Assembly: GCF_030867095.1 (NCBI RefSeq)
Contig: NC_081835.1
Location: forward strand, 15,942,501-16,006,500
Reading direction: 5' to 3'
Source of the DNA: Alligator mississippiensis
Lineage: Eukaryota; Chordata; Crocodylia; Alligatoridae
Length of the DNA stretch: 64,000 nt
Positions 48,100 to 59,393 of the stretch are shown here, piece after piece. Below the pieces are notes generated by a model, which did no database searches, was not told the DNA's origin, and saw only the letters and a program-made list of their open reading frames with translations. Within the stretch, counting starts at the first letter, position 1. Every line of letters begins with the position of its first letter. A program made the position numbers and the translations under genes.

Positions 48100-48350
48100 T
48101 AGATCAGTTGCAGTGGTGCAGTCACTTCTCGATCTCGGGTTCAAATGCAAGTCAAGGTACTTGACGCAGAGAGACGTTACCGTATGATGTTTAAGGCACG
48201 AGCTATTCCAAATAGGCTTAAGGCAAGGTCTAGTCTCCAGCTGATGGGTATCCATCTCAGAACCTGTCCGCTCTGTTGGAACGAGACTACGCTTTGTCTT
48301 AGCAAAAGAGCGAATGCACAGAATAGAGGCAGGTTCGTGGGCTAAAGTAG
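48100..48350. other. Locally CpG-bearing unique segment, unknown
   Basis: CpG is rare around it, but I count about eleven CpGs here (for example CTCGGG, GACGCAGAGAGACG, AACGAGACTACG, AGCGAATG). Frames are open on both strands (119 codons minus, 66 plus) with no recognisable domain. It might be a young insertion, an unrecognised exon or an unmethylated regulatory patch. Confidence 0.3.
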
Positions 48351-49210
48351 AGGAGACTTTCTTCCCTGTACTGTTGCTATATTGTGGTTGAGTAGACAAC
48401 TTCATTTTCCAGCAAAGCTGTCAATTGGGTACCTTTTACTAGCAGTAAATTAAACAGAAAAATGTGAATTTGTGTTGAAAAATGTAACAGGCAAGTTAAA
48501 CCTACTGAGAGACTAAAAGCCTCACTGATCAGTTATTTTGAGATGGCGGTTAGCTGTATTCTTTTGTTCTAACAATAACGAACTGTAACATGCCTACTGT
48601 CTTAATATATCATAATAGCCAAGAAAAAGGGTACCACTAATATACTAAATATTCCTATATAAAAGATAATAGGAACTCCTGAAGTGTTTGCTGTGTTGGG
48701 AGGCAAATGAAACGAATGTTTCCTTAATAGAGAAAAATAGGTAACATTTTAATATAATGAGCTAATCATTTTCACTCCTATGGTATATTCATTATGTCTG
48801 ATAAATCCTGTCATCATAATCTAGGGGCCAGGCACCTGTCTCTTGGATTCCCACTGTAATTCAGCATTCATTAGCAGCATCATTATTTTAAAGTGTTATA
48901 GAACTGGGACTTCAAATGTATATTCTTTTTTAAAATTATTTTTGACCTTTTTTTTTTTTTTTAAAGCAACTCTGTCCTATAACAAATGCCTTTTCCAGTG
49001 TCACTGACTGCATGAATTTTAAAAATCCAATTTACTCTTTACTATTTGTGCCTGCTGTTTCCTTTGCATATTCCTCTCCATTTGGTAAAGGAAAACAATG
49101 AAGTCAGCTTCACTCCAGTTTACAGCCAATTTCACTTCTGGGTTCTGAGCATGGCAAGCAGTGTAGGGCTGACGCAGGTTGTTTAAAAGCTATTCTTCTG
49201 GTGGGAATTT
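48351..49210. other. Single-copy AT-rich DNA, no gene seen
   Basis: Includes a T run near 48949-48962. Nothing else recognised. Confidence 0.5.
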
Positions 49211-49239
49211 AAATAATAATAATAATAATAAAAAAAAAC
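49211..49239. repeat. (AAT)n / poly-A tract
   Basis: AATAATAATAATAATAATA followed by a run of A. Confidence 0.9.
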
Positions 49240-51129
49240 ATTGAAACATTTCACTGGGGTTAGTTTGTTCCTTGGGTACCCCAAGATGGGTGTGGTGTTA
49301 AGTGGCTGTATATAAGTAGAAAACTACTTTCATTTAGTGTGAATAAAATATTTTACCCATTTGGTTTATAGCTGATTTTATCGCAATAACAGCATTTCAG
49401 AAATGATTTCAGAGGAGCATTCAGCAGAGCCTTTAGGCACAGGTTACTGCTCAGGAGAAGTTGATAGCACTGTTCAGTGTTTATGCAGTGTCTGACATAA
49501 TGGGGTGACTTGCTCCGTGATTTGGACCCTCCTCGAGGACTGCAGATTTTCTGGTAATAATGACCAACCCTATTCACAAAACATTAAATGAAATCTTATT
49601 GAGCTTGGTGCAACTGAGTGGTGTGTTTATACTGTGAGTCATAGAGACCTGATTTAGTCTGGGTACTGATAGCAGTATAATCATGGCCTCAGAGACTACA
49701 GCGTGTGGGTTGCCAGGGTCCCAAGCAGGTTTTACTCCTTGTGTTGAATTCTTTGCTGCAGCACCTATCAGTGCCTGAGCCAGCATGGTCCAGGATAGCT
49801 CTGTGTCTTTACAATCCGGTGTCACACTTTTAGCTGCAGTGCTGACATCCCTTGAAGCATGCTTAAAGTTAAGCAGGTGGTTAGATGCTTTGTTGGGGCC
49901 TTAGTGCTGGGGTCTAAAGCAGCAGGCAGTCATGCTAAAACCTCCATTCGTGGACCAAGCAGCGGCAGTGAAAACTTCCCTACAGGACCCCAGCAAAAGT
50001 GTCTCACCCCTGAGCAGGAGAGAGCCCCTCCGCTGGTGAAACTGTATCTCAGTTTCCACAAGCCAGTCAGTCTTTGGCCTCTGCTGAGATGCACTTACCA
50101 ACAGCAATGGTGGCCTTTGGGATAACGTTGCAATCTATAAATTCTAATAGATAGTTTCCTCCAGTGCTGCTAACAGAACCATATGGCTGTGATTAATGAA
50201 TCTTCTCTAACTGCCCACTATTAAGTTTTTTTTCAACCTTATTACAGCTAGTAAATCTATGTGGACTTTTTTTAGCCTGTTATTTTTTCCCTTCTCAGTC
50301 CTGCCTTATTGCATCTAGTAAATCTGTCTCTTTTTTAAACCTGGTTACATGATTTTACATGCACAGATAAGATTTCATTATGCACTAAACCTTTGTCACT
50401 GTATTCAGTTCAGAGCTTACTTGGACCGTCCAGTAGATAGTCCACTCCCTTGACTTTTCCTACCATGAATGTGAGTGTATTTGTGGGCAGTCATCTTTCA
50501 GTGACTATTTTATACCATACAGCAAGAATCATTCAGCCCTCATGTCACTGTATGAAGAGCCATAATTCTTGACAGGAAATGTACACAGGGATCTCTCTAA
50601 CAGAAGTGTTCTGGCTGTGCTGCATCTTTGATGGGACAAAATCCATTATCCATACCCTCTTTATTTCAGCACTTCATCCTGCCATTTGTGGCCTCCCAAA
50701 GCTGCTGTTACATTGCAGTCATGGTTGACAGTTTTCTCTGAAAATATCATAAAGTACTATGTATTTCAATGCTTCTGGTGGAAATGAATGCCTACCACAT
50801 GGGGTGTCTCTACAATATAGAAGATGACCTATAACATCAAGCTTATTCTATAGATATGATGGGATAGATGAATACAAAGGAAAGCAAACTCTGACATATT
50901 TTGTTACTTATATAACGGGCTAGAAGAGCATCTTATAAGCTAGGTGGTGCATTCATGAGCTGAGCTACTCAGAGGTCTCATCTCCCCACTATTAGTATTT
51001 AGAATGCTTTTTATTCTGTTTAACTGAGTGGGAGAATGGGTGTAAAGGGTTCATTTAATTTATCTGGTACCTTTTCAGAGAATATCAGTGCTTTAAAAAC
51101 ATCAGTTGATCAAATCCATCAATGCCCTT
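49240..51129. other. Single-copy DNA, no gene seen
   Basis: No gene or repeat supported. Confidence 0.5.
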
Positions 51130-51265
51130 ATGCAAGCAAATTATGATCTTTGTTTCATAAATCAGGACACCTAAACCCAAGGAGATTGAGAGACTTGCCC
51201 AAGGTGACACAGAGCTGCGGGTAGAAAGCAGGGCTCTATTCTGTAGCACTATATTTGCTATAGTT
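51130..51265 (-). mobile_element. MIR/CORE-SINE fragment (reverse)
   Basis: AGAGACTTGCCCAAGGTGAC, then ACAGAGCTGCGGGTAGAAAG and CAGGGCTCTATTCTGTAGCA, follow the reverse SINE core order closely. Confidence 0.88.
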
Positions 51266-52923
51266 TTTGTGATTAATGGCCCATTATTATAACTGCAGCA
51301 TGTGCAAACTATGCCTGTGTGCAATTCTAAAAATCTGGGGTTAGCTCCCTTGGTCCTCCATGGCTGTGCTTCAATCAGCAGGCATTCCTCAAAAACTCCC
51401 ACAATATTTGCAGAGGCTGTTATAAGCATCTTAAATATGTTACTGACTTACATCGCAGTACTGAAATGGAGGCTTAAATTTGTTATACACCAAAGATTTT
51501 TCAAGATAAATAACCCAGGATGTCTGCAGAACATATGGCCATGAAGTGTTCCAGATGGATTTAGGCTGCTGAGGTTGTAGCTTACATTTTCCCAACTGGA
51601 ATTAGGTCCCATTACCAGCGCATGTTAGCGAGATGCACAGATTGTAAGCATCCCTGTTAGGGAAAGGCAGTGTAGCATGCCTTCATAATGGTTGATGCTG
51701 TCCTTTTCTCAGGGCAGTAGCTTGTGGAAGAGCTCCCTTATTTTGGGTTTCATGGTTCAGGAAGCTATTTCTGGACTATAAAACTCTGCTTGAAATCGCC
51801 TTGAGCCAAAGCGTGTTTTTACTTTCATGGAGAGATTATTCCAGGGGAAATTTTGCTGCTTCCTAAGGGACAGTGGTGAATGCCTGTATCTGGCTTTATC
51901 TTGCTTCTTATGACCCAAATCCAGTCTAAGCTGTCAGTTTCCAGATGGAAGAGATGGACTGAAGATGATAACGCAGCCAGTTCTTGGTCCCATGGATGCT
52001 GGCTCTGCAACAGGGGAAATCTCCCACCTCCCTTGTGCACTGACAATAAGGCTCTCTGCTGTCCCTGAATCAACTAATGGAAATGAGTGGTTTGGAGTGT
52101 TATATCCAGGAGCCCAAAACCTGATAGGAGGCACATGAGAACAGCGTCTGTATTTCCAGCTCCTAGGCTTGTGGAGGTGCTGTGCTGTGCCGATCATTCT
52201 GTTCACTCCGTGGCTGCCTAATTCCCTACCCAAGGTCAGGGGATCTGGGCTTCGTGATTGGAAGGGGTGAACTTCACCTTCTGGGAGTTTAACTCCTTGT
52301 GCAATTGCTTGTGTGTTGTAGGTAATATTCTCATTGTAAGCCAGTTTCAACCTCGTAGGACTGCAGTGACTTAAATGGCACTAGACCTACATATACTACT
52401 GCAAGTGGCATCAGATCTTAGGGTGGAATTTCACAGCAGGAAGGAATCCAGTTCTCTTAAGACACACAGTGGGGCATATTGTTTCTCTTTGGTCTACTGT
52501 GAGTGCAATGCCTAGAAGACACGATGAGTGGCTTTCAGCGAACAGAAGATAAACAGAAGAAGAGTTTATTCCCTTATGATCGCAAATATTCTTTCAAAGC
52601 CCCTTCTCATGTCCCCCCACCCTCCAGGATTTATATGGTTATGTAAAATCAACCAGCATCGCTTAGATAATGAGAATGGGTCTGCATGGGGAAGAAAGAG
52701 ACATCCACACCAATAAAACGTTGCTTTAATGATGGTAATTTTCTGGCCCATATTAATTTATCACACTCTCCAGAGGACACTTTGTTATGAAGCTTTTTGC
52801 ATCCAATACTTGCCTGCTTTATTGAAAGGTAAAAAACAAAAAACATCTCCCCAGGCTGGAAGAAAAATTTTACAACTGTTATCCCAATCTTGGTTGCATG
52901 CTGTCTTTATTGAATATATGTAT
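51266..52923. other. Single-copy DNA, no gene seen
   Basis: A 138-codon minus-strand frame (51934-52350) has no recognised domain and is not called. Confidence 0.5.
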
Positions 52924-52931
52924 ATATAAAT

Positions 52932-53937
52932 TAGACCTGTGTGAAGCAGTTAGTATTCACTTCGGATTCGTATTTGACTGATTTGGGGGACAGTGATTAG
53001 ATTCGGTGATTTGAATCACTGTCCTGATTTGATTTGGCCTAACCTGATTCGGAGATTTGGCTGCTGCTCCAGATCTCCAAATCAGCCAGGCCCATCCCGC
53101 GCCCCTCTCCCAGCCCAACATTGGCTGTCCTGCCCGCCCCAGCTCCCAGCTCTTGTTTAAAAAAAAAAAGCCCTGGCTCACTGGGTGCTGCCGGGCGGGG
53201 GTGATCCCCGCTGCCCCCCAGTGCCCCATGCTGCATGGGGGGCTCTTCATGAGCCCGGGCCAGCTCCAGTCCTTTAAGAACAAAAACCCCCGAAACCCCC
53301 CCCAGACTCACTGCTCTGACCAGTGGGGGGTGATCCCCGCTGCCCCCCACTGCCCTGCACCATGTGGGGAGCTCTGCATGAGCCCCCAAAGCCCCAAGCC
53401 CACTGCAGGAGCAGTCAGTCCTGAGGTTTTTCTTGGCTTTTTTTTTTTTAAAGCCGGAGCTGGTCTGGGCAGGGCACTCATGAGGGGGCTGGAGGAGTGG
53501 GAGGGGTTGGGGGGCTTGTGGCAGAGCCCCCCATGTGTTGTGGGGGAGTGGGGGGCAGCAGGGATCCCCCCCCCCCGCTCGGCAGTACCCAGTGAGCACC
53601 GGAGCTTTTCTTTAAAAAGCCAGGAGCTGGGGGGGGAGAGGGGAGCAGGCAGGGTCTGGCAGGGGTCCCCCCATGGTCCCCTCCCCCCTCCCCCAGGCTC
53701 CTCTCCCCCACCCCTACTTACCAGCTTGGAGTCCAGCTGCAGCTCCCTGCTGCAGGCACTGGGGACTGCCCAAATTATCAAAGCTCTCTGAATCTTTCCC
53801 GAAGATTCGGAGAGTGTTGAATCGATTCGGACCTTTTAATTGGTCCCCTGATTCGATTTGGATTTGGAGATTCGGCCACCGAATCAGGCCGAATCTCCTC
53901 CAAATCAAATCACCACCCAAAGCTTTGCACAGCCCTC
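52932..53937 (+). mobile_element. hAT-like MITE, copy 4 (about 1,006 bp)
   Basis: The ends TAGACCTGTGTGAAGC and GCTTTGCACAGCCCT match the family. It sits in a TATATATA-type target, so the 8-bp duplication cannot be read cleanly. The family hairpin arms are at 52986-52998 and 53014-53024. The core contains two copies of a TGATCCCCGCTGCCCCCC module (about 53202 and 53331) where copy 3 has one. Open frames of 244, 186 and 157 codons on opposite strands of this core are compositional artefacts, not genes. Confidence 0.87.
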
Positions 53938-53944
53938 ATATATA

Positions 53945-55244
53945 TGAACAAGCAGTAAAGACAGCCACTTAAGAGGAATAATTCTGGCCCCACAAAAAGC
54001 CAGCAAAGGGTCTGGAGGTCTTTTACTTTGCTCCATTAAGGAGGCTGATCAGACTTAAGAAAAGGATCTGACTCCTTGGTCCCCACTGCTTTCCTCCCAC
54101 CAACTTGTGTAACTCAGCAATATTCCTCTCAGTGCCATTTCCTGCTCACACAGAACGTGTCACTAGTTCTTTTCCTGTCGTGTTCAACTAGTACCCACAG
54201 CCTGCTGCACTGACCAAAATGAATCCTCAAGTTAAACGTATTCCAGTTTCAAGGCCCCAAGGACACGTGGCTGGAAAGGAACAGAGATGGCATCCTTTTG
54301 TGAGGACAGCTTCAGCAAAGCTCCACAGCTTCAAGGGTCTGCCTGTCTATGTCTATGGGGAAAAGCCAATTCACGTTCATAAAAACGTCATCTGCAGAGA
54401 AGTTGTTTGAACTGTAATGCCTCGCCGCCCTCTTTCGCACAATGCTACTTGGTCAGGCTACCCGAGCAGAGCAGAGTCAGATGATGTCCCACCAGTGCCT
54501 GCTTCCTTGTCCTAGCTACAGCAGGAGGAGCTCCCCGAAGAAATGTAGGTGCAGCTTATCCCATCCCATGGGATGGTATTGACCTGTCTAACTTTTGGAA
54601 ACTATGAGGAGCTCAGATGAACCTGGTAGGGCTGGAGTCAATGATGATGGCCACTGAACTGCTACAGAGTATCTGGGCAACACAAAAGCTCTTAGCTAAC
54701 TCAAAAAGTGAGATCAGCCACCACACTTTTGTTGTCAGCAACTTCTATACACTCTTTCTCTTCTTGGTCACTGTGTTCACAGGATGCTGTTGTTGGAAAA
54801 AGCAGTAGAAAGAAGAGCTCTCAGGGTTTCTACCAGCTCCCTTCAGGAATATTTTTGAATGTGAAGGAACCTGTATGAGTAGGTGTGAAAAAATCCAGAT
54901 GTTTGCACTGCTGTTATCACTCACCGCTGAGGTCACAACAAAAGCAGGAAATGGAGGCAGAAGAAAGTGACTGAGGAAATGGCCGTGTTTGCTTTATGTG
55001 CTTTTCTGAATGTAAATGTTTTTACAAGCAAATCCATTGCCCTGTCGGGGTGGTGCGGTGATACCAAAGGAGGCGTCAAAGTGAATAGCAAACAGGGAGA
55101 AAGCAGACAAAGAACAGGGAGCTACGAAACAGAGGGGAAGACAGGAGAAACAGGTGGGGACGGGGACTGGATCTACACTTTAGGATGCTGATCTGAAATG
55201 CAAAACCATTAAGAGCCATTTGTTGATATAACCAGACAGGTGGC
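53945..55244. other. Single-copy DNA, no gene seen
   Basis: A 63-codon frame at 54219-54410 has ordinary composition but no domain or splice context I can support. Confidence 0.5.
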
Positions 55245-55405
55245 CTGGAGTTACAGCAAGTGACTGTGAAGCAGGGTACACATCTCAGCTTTGTCACTGC
55301 ATGGTATTTGAACCAACTCTGTTTTCTCCACCTGGAAAATAGGGCTAAGGATTTTCTCTAATGGTTTGAGATCCTTGGCAGAAAGGTGCTCAGTAAGTGA
55401 AAAAA
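55245..55405 (+). mobile_element. CORE-SINE 3' half
   Basis: TCTGTTTTCTCCACCTGGAA, AATAGGG, then TTTGAGATCCTTGGCAGAAA and GGTGCTCAGTAAGTG match the reptile-type SINE tail ending in 'gagatccttggatgaaaggtgctatataagtg'. Confidence 0.72.
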
Positions 55406-55969
55406 TATTCTGTGCTACATAATAAATAATGACCATACAAGCCCAACACCCTTGCCACACATCATGCCATGCTGATGGAATATTATCATTTAAAAGGTCA
55501 GCACTTTAAATCCATGATCTCTAGCTGCCATGTGGGCTATTGATGTCTGCTCTTTTGACAAGCACGTTTCCCATGGCAGGTATTTATTTCATTCTATTTA
55601 AAGAGCCCTGTTTTTTGCTCCTTGAGGAAGAAAAAGAAAATTAACAGAGGGATAAAAGTCACTGCACATTTCAGACAATGGTTTAGTACCTTTCACTCCC
55701 TTGACCATCTGCAATGTCAATCCACACAGGATACATGTAGCAGCTGGATAATAATTAGGAATTACAGCTTGGAGGGCAAACTTGTAAGTCTGATGGATAG
55801 TTCATGGCACCGATTTTCTTCCCTGCTGACACTAACAAAACATGACAGGGAAATAATCAGATGAAGTCAAGAATAAAATCAACGCAACAAGCTGCCAGCA
55901 GGAGCCTCTCCTCAGCCCTGTGCTTCGCTTCAATTACTGAAACACAGAGGTGTTTCCCAGACATACCAG
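55406..55969. other. Single-copy DNA, no gene seen
   Basis: Nothing recognised. Confidence 0.5.
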
Positions 55970-56110
55970 GTCAGGGCCCATCCTGCGAGGTGCTGAGCAA
56001 ATCTCCTTGGAGGTGGCGAGTAGTCTCAACTTGCCACGGAGAGCGGAGGGCGTTCGGTACCTTCCAGGAGCGCTCAGCATCTCCCAGGATGGAGCCCTTC
56101 GAGGAGAGCA
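55970..56110. other. Locally CpG-bearing unique segment, unknown
   Basis: About eight CpGs in 140 bp (GCGAGG, GGCGAG, CACGGAGAGCGGAGGGCG, TTCGGT, GAGCGCTC, TTCGAGG) in otherwise CpG-poor unique DNA. Frames are open on both strands (112 and 79 codons), so coding direction is undecidable. Could be an exon, a regulatory patch or chance. Confidence 0.3.
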
Positions 56111-56585
56111 CTTTAGCCTTGTTCTTTCCCCACCCCACACACATTTGCGCTTTAGGAAGGCACTTATACCCACCTCTAGTCATTCACTCTTTTCAGTGAC
56201 CTTTAAATGCGGAAATTAAAGGGGCCATCTCAATGTACAAATCAGTCATGGGGTGTCAGTTCAGGGCAAATCGTAGACTTACAAGCCTAACAGAAAAATT
56301 GTATCTGTATTACCAATAACACAAATGTGAACAAGGTTATTTGTTCTTGAATCTAATTTTCTTTTCTTCACAGATATTGTTTCTGGTTCTGTCCCCCTCC
56401 TTTACACTCCACGCCACTTGGAAAGTGAAACTGAGCAGATCAATGTAATTTCCCAAGTAGCTTTTTTTTGCAGTTTCCCAGGAACCCAACGACGACGCTA
56501 GAGCTCTTCTGAGTGCTGGTAGGGCATGTTTAAATGAAGCAGGCATCTCCTCACCCCAGGCAACTACCACTGAATTCAGTGATAA
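56111..56585. other. Single-copy DNA, no gene seen
   Basis: No feature recognised up to the TA target of the next element. Confidence 0.5.
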
Positions 56586-56587
56586 TA

Positions 56588-57050
56588 CAGGTTTCCCTCG
56601 CTTTATGCTGTACATGCGTTTCAGGAAAACATTGCATAACTTGAATTCGCATAAAGGGAACCCACTTTACAATGTAACAAATAGGGATACGCTCCAAGAC
56701 CTCGACTGCACTGACCTCCAGACCCATTTCTACCACTTTTACAAGACGATTTTGGTATTCACCAACAGCAGACTGTACACACAAGCACAGGGCACTATCA
56801 TAATGGGGATGGCAACTACAGAAACACGTGTCTCAGACAACGAGCGAGGAGCACAGATCCACACAGGAGACTATTTTGGTGCATGTCACTCCCACAATGC
56901 ACGGCACAAAGCAGCTGAGTGCGGGCTTCCACCACACCGATTGCATAAGAGTGAATTTAACTTGCATACAGCCCATTTTTGGTATAAAAACGGTCATCGC
57001 ATAAGAGTGAATTCGCACATACAGAACCTGCATAAAGTGAGGGAAACCTG
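56588..57050 (+). mobile_element. pogo/Tigger-like MITE, copy 2 (463 bp)
   Basis: The ends CAGGTTTCCCTCGCTTTATG and CATAAAGTGAGGGAAACCTG are inverted repeats with one mismatch in 20, flanked by TA on both sides (56586-56587, 57051-57052). Inside each end, TGAATTCGC with neighbouring GCATAA words recurs in mirror arrangement. A 170-codon frame runs through it to 57117, but it reads the inverted repeats themselves and shows no transposase motif. The near-perfect ends suggest recent mobility. Confidence 0.92.
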
Positions 57051-57052
57051 TA

Positions 57053-58103
57053 TTTATTTACCACTTCCATTGTACTTTAGAGCTATCCAAGGTGGTGTAC
57101 TTCAGCCAATTTTTTAACAGCTTTTTTGGTTCAGAATATGAATTTGATAGTGCCTCTTTAAATCTATGTAGTAAGGCTTTCATAGTTGAGGTAAACTGTG
57201 AATATCTCGTTTTGTCTTCAGTAAGAGTTACATTATAGAAAAAAGCTCTGCTTTTTTAGGCTGTGCTGCCTGACTTCAGACCCTTCAGATTTAAACAAAC
57301 CAAAACTAAACCCTTTCCTAGCTCCAATCAGCCTGAGAGCATCCAATTTAATGGTGCTCTTCAATTTTTGCTTTTCACCATTTAGCAATAGCTTTTGAGC
57401 AGATGCCATGAAAAGAGGAGAGATGGGGAGCAGAGGGAGTTGCTGGGCTGCTCTCAAACACTGCACAATAGAAACATCCTTCTTAATGCTGTGTTTTCTG
57501 AGACCTATCACTGCCCCTGAGGAGGCGCTCTCACTCCTTCCCAGAGAAATGGAAAATACTTGGGAACCCTGAAGAAACACTAATAGAAAAAGAAAATCTG
57601 AATATGTGTAATTGGTGATGATTGACTAGACCACTCATGTTTAATTTGACAGGAATGCATGGGATGGAATAAATAGATGGATCCCTATAAAAATATATAT
57701 TTGCTCAAAAGGACCTGACAGGCAGAGGTTACTTATTTTTATAAAGCCAGTTGCTGAGGGCAAGCAATCCAAGCCAGATGTGTGCAAGTCTATGTTTCAA
57801 TTAAAACAGTAAGGTTTTTCCCACCACCCATTCTGGAGATGGGTTGTTCATTACAAATGAACAAGTAAAACTTGAACTCTACAAATACGGTAGCAGCTGT
57901 AGACATTTCAATGAGTCCTTAGCTCCTCTGAAGCATCTTTCCTAGAATGCAAGTGAGTTTGATGAAGTGTGCAGCATAGTATCTCTTCACCCCAATTTGG
58001 ATGGGGAAAGTCATTTAATTTCCACACTTTTTTTAGGTACTCTCAAAGCATGTCTAAAAACTATGTGAGTATGTAAGTGCAGTTTTGTTTTGTGTTTTAA
58101 TCT
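57053..58103. other. Single-copy DNA, no gene seen
   Basis: No gene or repeat supported. A 115-codon minus frame at 57233-57580 has no domain. Confidence 0.5.
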
Positions 58104-58408
58104 AATCATTCTCAACCAGGGTGCCGCACTCAACCTGGCGTGCTTTGAGATCCATTCAAAGTTGCCATGCAATGTTAGCACTCATGATTTACAAGATAAA
58201 CTCAGAGATTTCAAATAGGAATCCATAGTGTCCTGTATTGAAATAATTCTGATATGCTGAGATCCTTCTTAGTTCTTTGCAACAATAATTGCTCTTTTCT
58301 GTTTTTTTGTAGTAAAAAATGAAGTGAAACTAAGATACAATATTTTCTGAGGGGTGGCTTGAGTTTATCAAGGAGTGCCTTGAGTCTAAAAAGATTAAGA
58401 ACAACTGC
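58104..58408. mobile_element. hAT-like relic (about 305 bp)
   Basis: The left end AATCATTCTCAACCAGGGTG and the right end TAAGAACAACTGC read as diverged inverted ends of the 'cagtggttctcaaccagggtgcc' hAT type. The inner blocks GGGGTGGCTTGAGTTTATCA and AGGAGTGCCTTGAGTC near the right end fit the same family. The flanking 8 bp match only partly, so it is old. Confidence 0.6.
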
Positions 58409-58475
58409 TTTAGATAAACTCCACCTGCTTCCCTAATGTCCTTCCATTTTTATGTGCAGACAATAAGTAACATTG

Positions 58476-59393
58476 TTTAGTTTACCTCAGCAAGTTTGCA
58501 GATGACACCAGGCTGGGAGAGTAGTAGATACACTGGAGGGTAGGGCTAGGATTCAGAGACCTAGACAAATTGGATTAGGCCAAAAGAAATCTCATGCGGT
58601 TCAACAAGGACAAGTGCAAAGTCCTGCACTTAGGACAGAACAGTCCCATGTATCAGTACAGGCTGAGGACTGACTGGCTAAGCAGCAGCTCTGCAGAAAA
58701 GAACCTGGGGGTTACAGTGGACAGTAAGCTGAATATGAGCCAGCAGTGTGACCCTGTTGCCAAGAAGGCTAACACCATACTGGGCTGCATTGGTAGGAGT
58801 ATTGCCAGCAGGTCAAGGGAAGTGATTATTCCCCTCTATTCAGGACTGGTGAGGCCACATCTGGAGCACTGTGTCCAGTTTTGGGCCCCCCACTACAGAA
58901 AGGATGTGGACAAATTGGAGAGAGTCCAGCGGAGGGCAACAAAAATGGCTTGGGGGTCTTGCAAACATGACCTTATGAGGAAAGACTGAGGGAACTGGAC
59001 TTATTTAGTCTAGAGAAGAGGAGACTGAGTGGGGATTTAATAGCAGCCTTCAACTACCTGAAGTGGGGTTCAAAAGAGGATGGAGCTGGACTGTTCTCAG
59101 TGGTGCCAGGTGACAGAACAAGGAGCAATGGTCTCAAGTTGCAGCAAGGGAAGTTTAGGTTAGATATTAGGAAGAATTTTCTCACCAGGAGGGTTATAAA
59201 ACACTGGAACAGGTTATCCAGAGAGGTGGTGGAAGCTCCATCTCTGGAGGTTTTTAAGACCCAACTAGACAAAGCTTTGGCTGGGGTGATCTAGTTGGGG
59301 GTGGTTCTGCTTTGATCAGGGGGTTGGGATAGATGTGACCTCCTGAGGAACCTTCCAGCCCTAATTTTCTCTGATTCTATGATTGTATGATTC
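58476..59393 (+). mobile_element. CR1 LINE, longest plus-strand fragment (ORF2 end plus 3' UTR)
   Basis: A 5'-truncated CR1 of about 0.9 kb. It starts within the reverse-transcriptase domain, runs through the ORF2 C-terminus and ends with the tail GATCTAGTTGGGGGTGGTTC, then CTTCCAGCCCTAATTTTCTC and the TGATTCTATGATTGTATGATT terminal microrepeat. It belongs to a different subfamily from the copies at 1 and 3639, judged by its tail. Confidence 0.95.
58489..59294 (+). pseudogene. CR1 ORF2 C-terminal remnant (reverse transcriptase)
   Basis: ORF2 of CR1 encodes the endonuclease/reverse transcriptase that copies LINE RNA at nicked target DNA. What remains is the part from the catalytic motif onward. 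At 58495-58518 the frame reads FADDTRLG, with the two active-site aspartates intact. The same frame continues to KRNLMRFNKDKCKVLHLG (about 58575-58635) and to SLVRPHLEHC-like sequence near 58850 (here GLVRPHLEHCVQFWAPHYRK). It is interrupted by UAG codons just after FADDTRLGE and by a UAG at the position usually held by Trp before AKRN. A frameshift near 58980-59000 moves the remaining tail ([18 protein letters not shown] ... [17 protein letters not shown], stop at 59294) to another frame. It cannot make a functional protein. Family assignment is secure; the N-terminal half is absent. Confidence 0.93.

Noticed and set aside
48139..48150. GGGTTCAAATGC resembling a tRNA B box
   Set aside because: No matching A box at the right distance and no cloverleaf could be drawn.
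53057..53791. 244-codon plus-strand open frame
   Set aside because: It lies inside the GC-rich core of hAT-like MITE copy 4. Frames of 186 and 157 codons are open on the opposite strand, and the product is low-complexity proline/alanine/glycine. It is a composition effect.
54219..54410. 63-codon frame with balanced composition
   Set aside because: No recognised domain and too short to be convincing without splice evidence or conservation.
56605..57117. 170-codon plus-strand frame
   Set aside because: It reads through the inverted repeats of the Tigger-like MITE and has no DDE motif or DNA-binding domain. A transposase would need more length than the element has.
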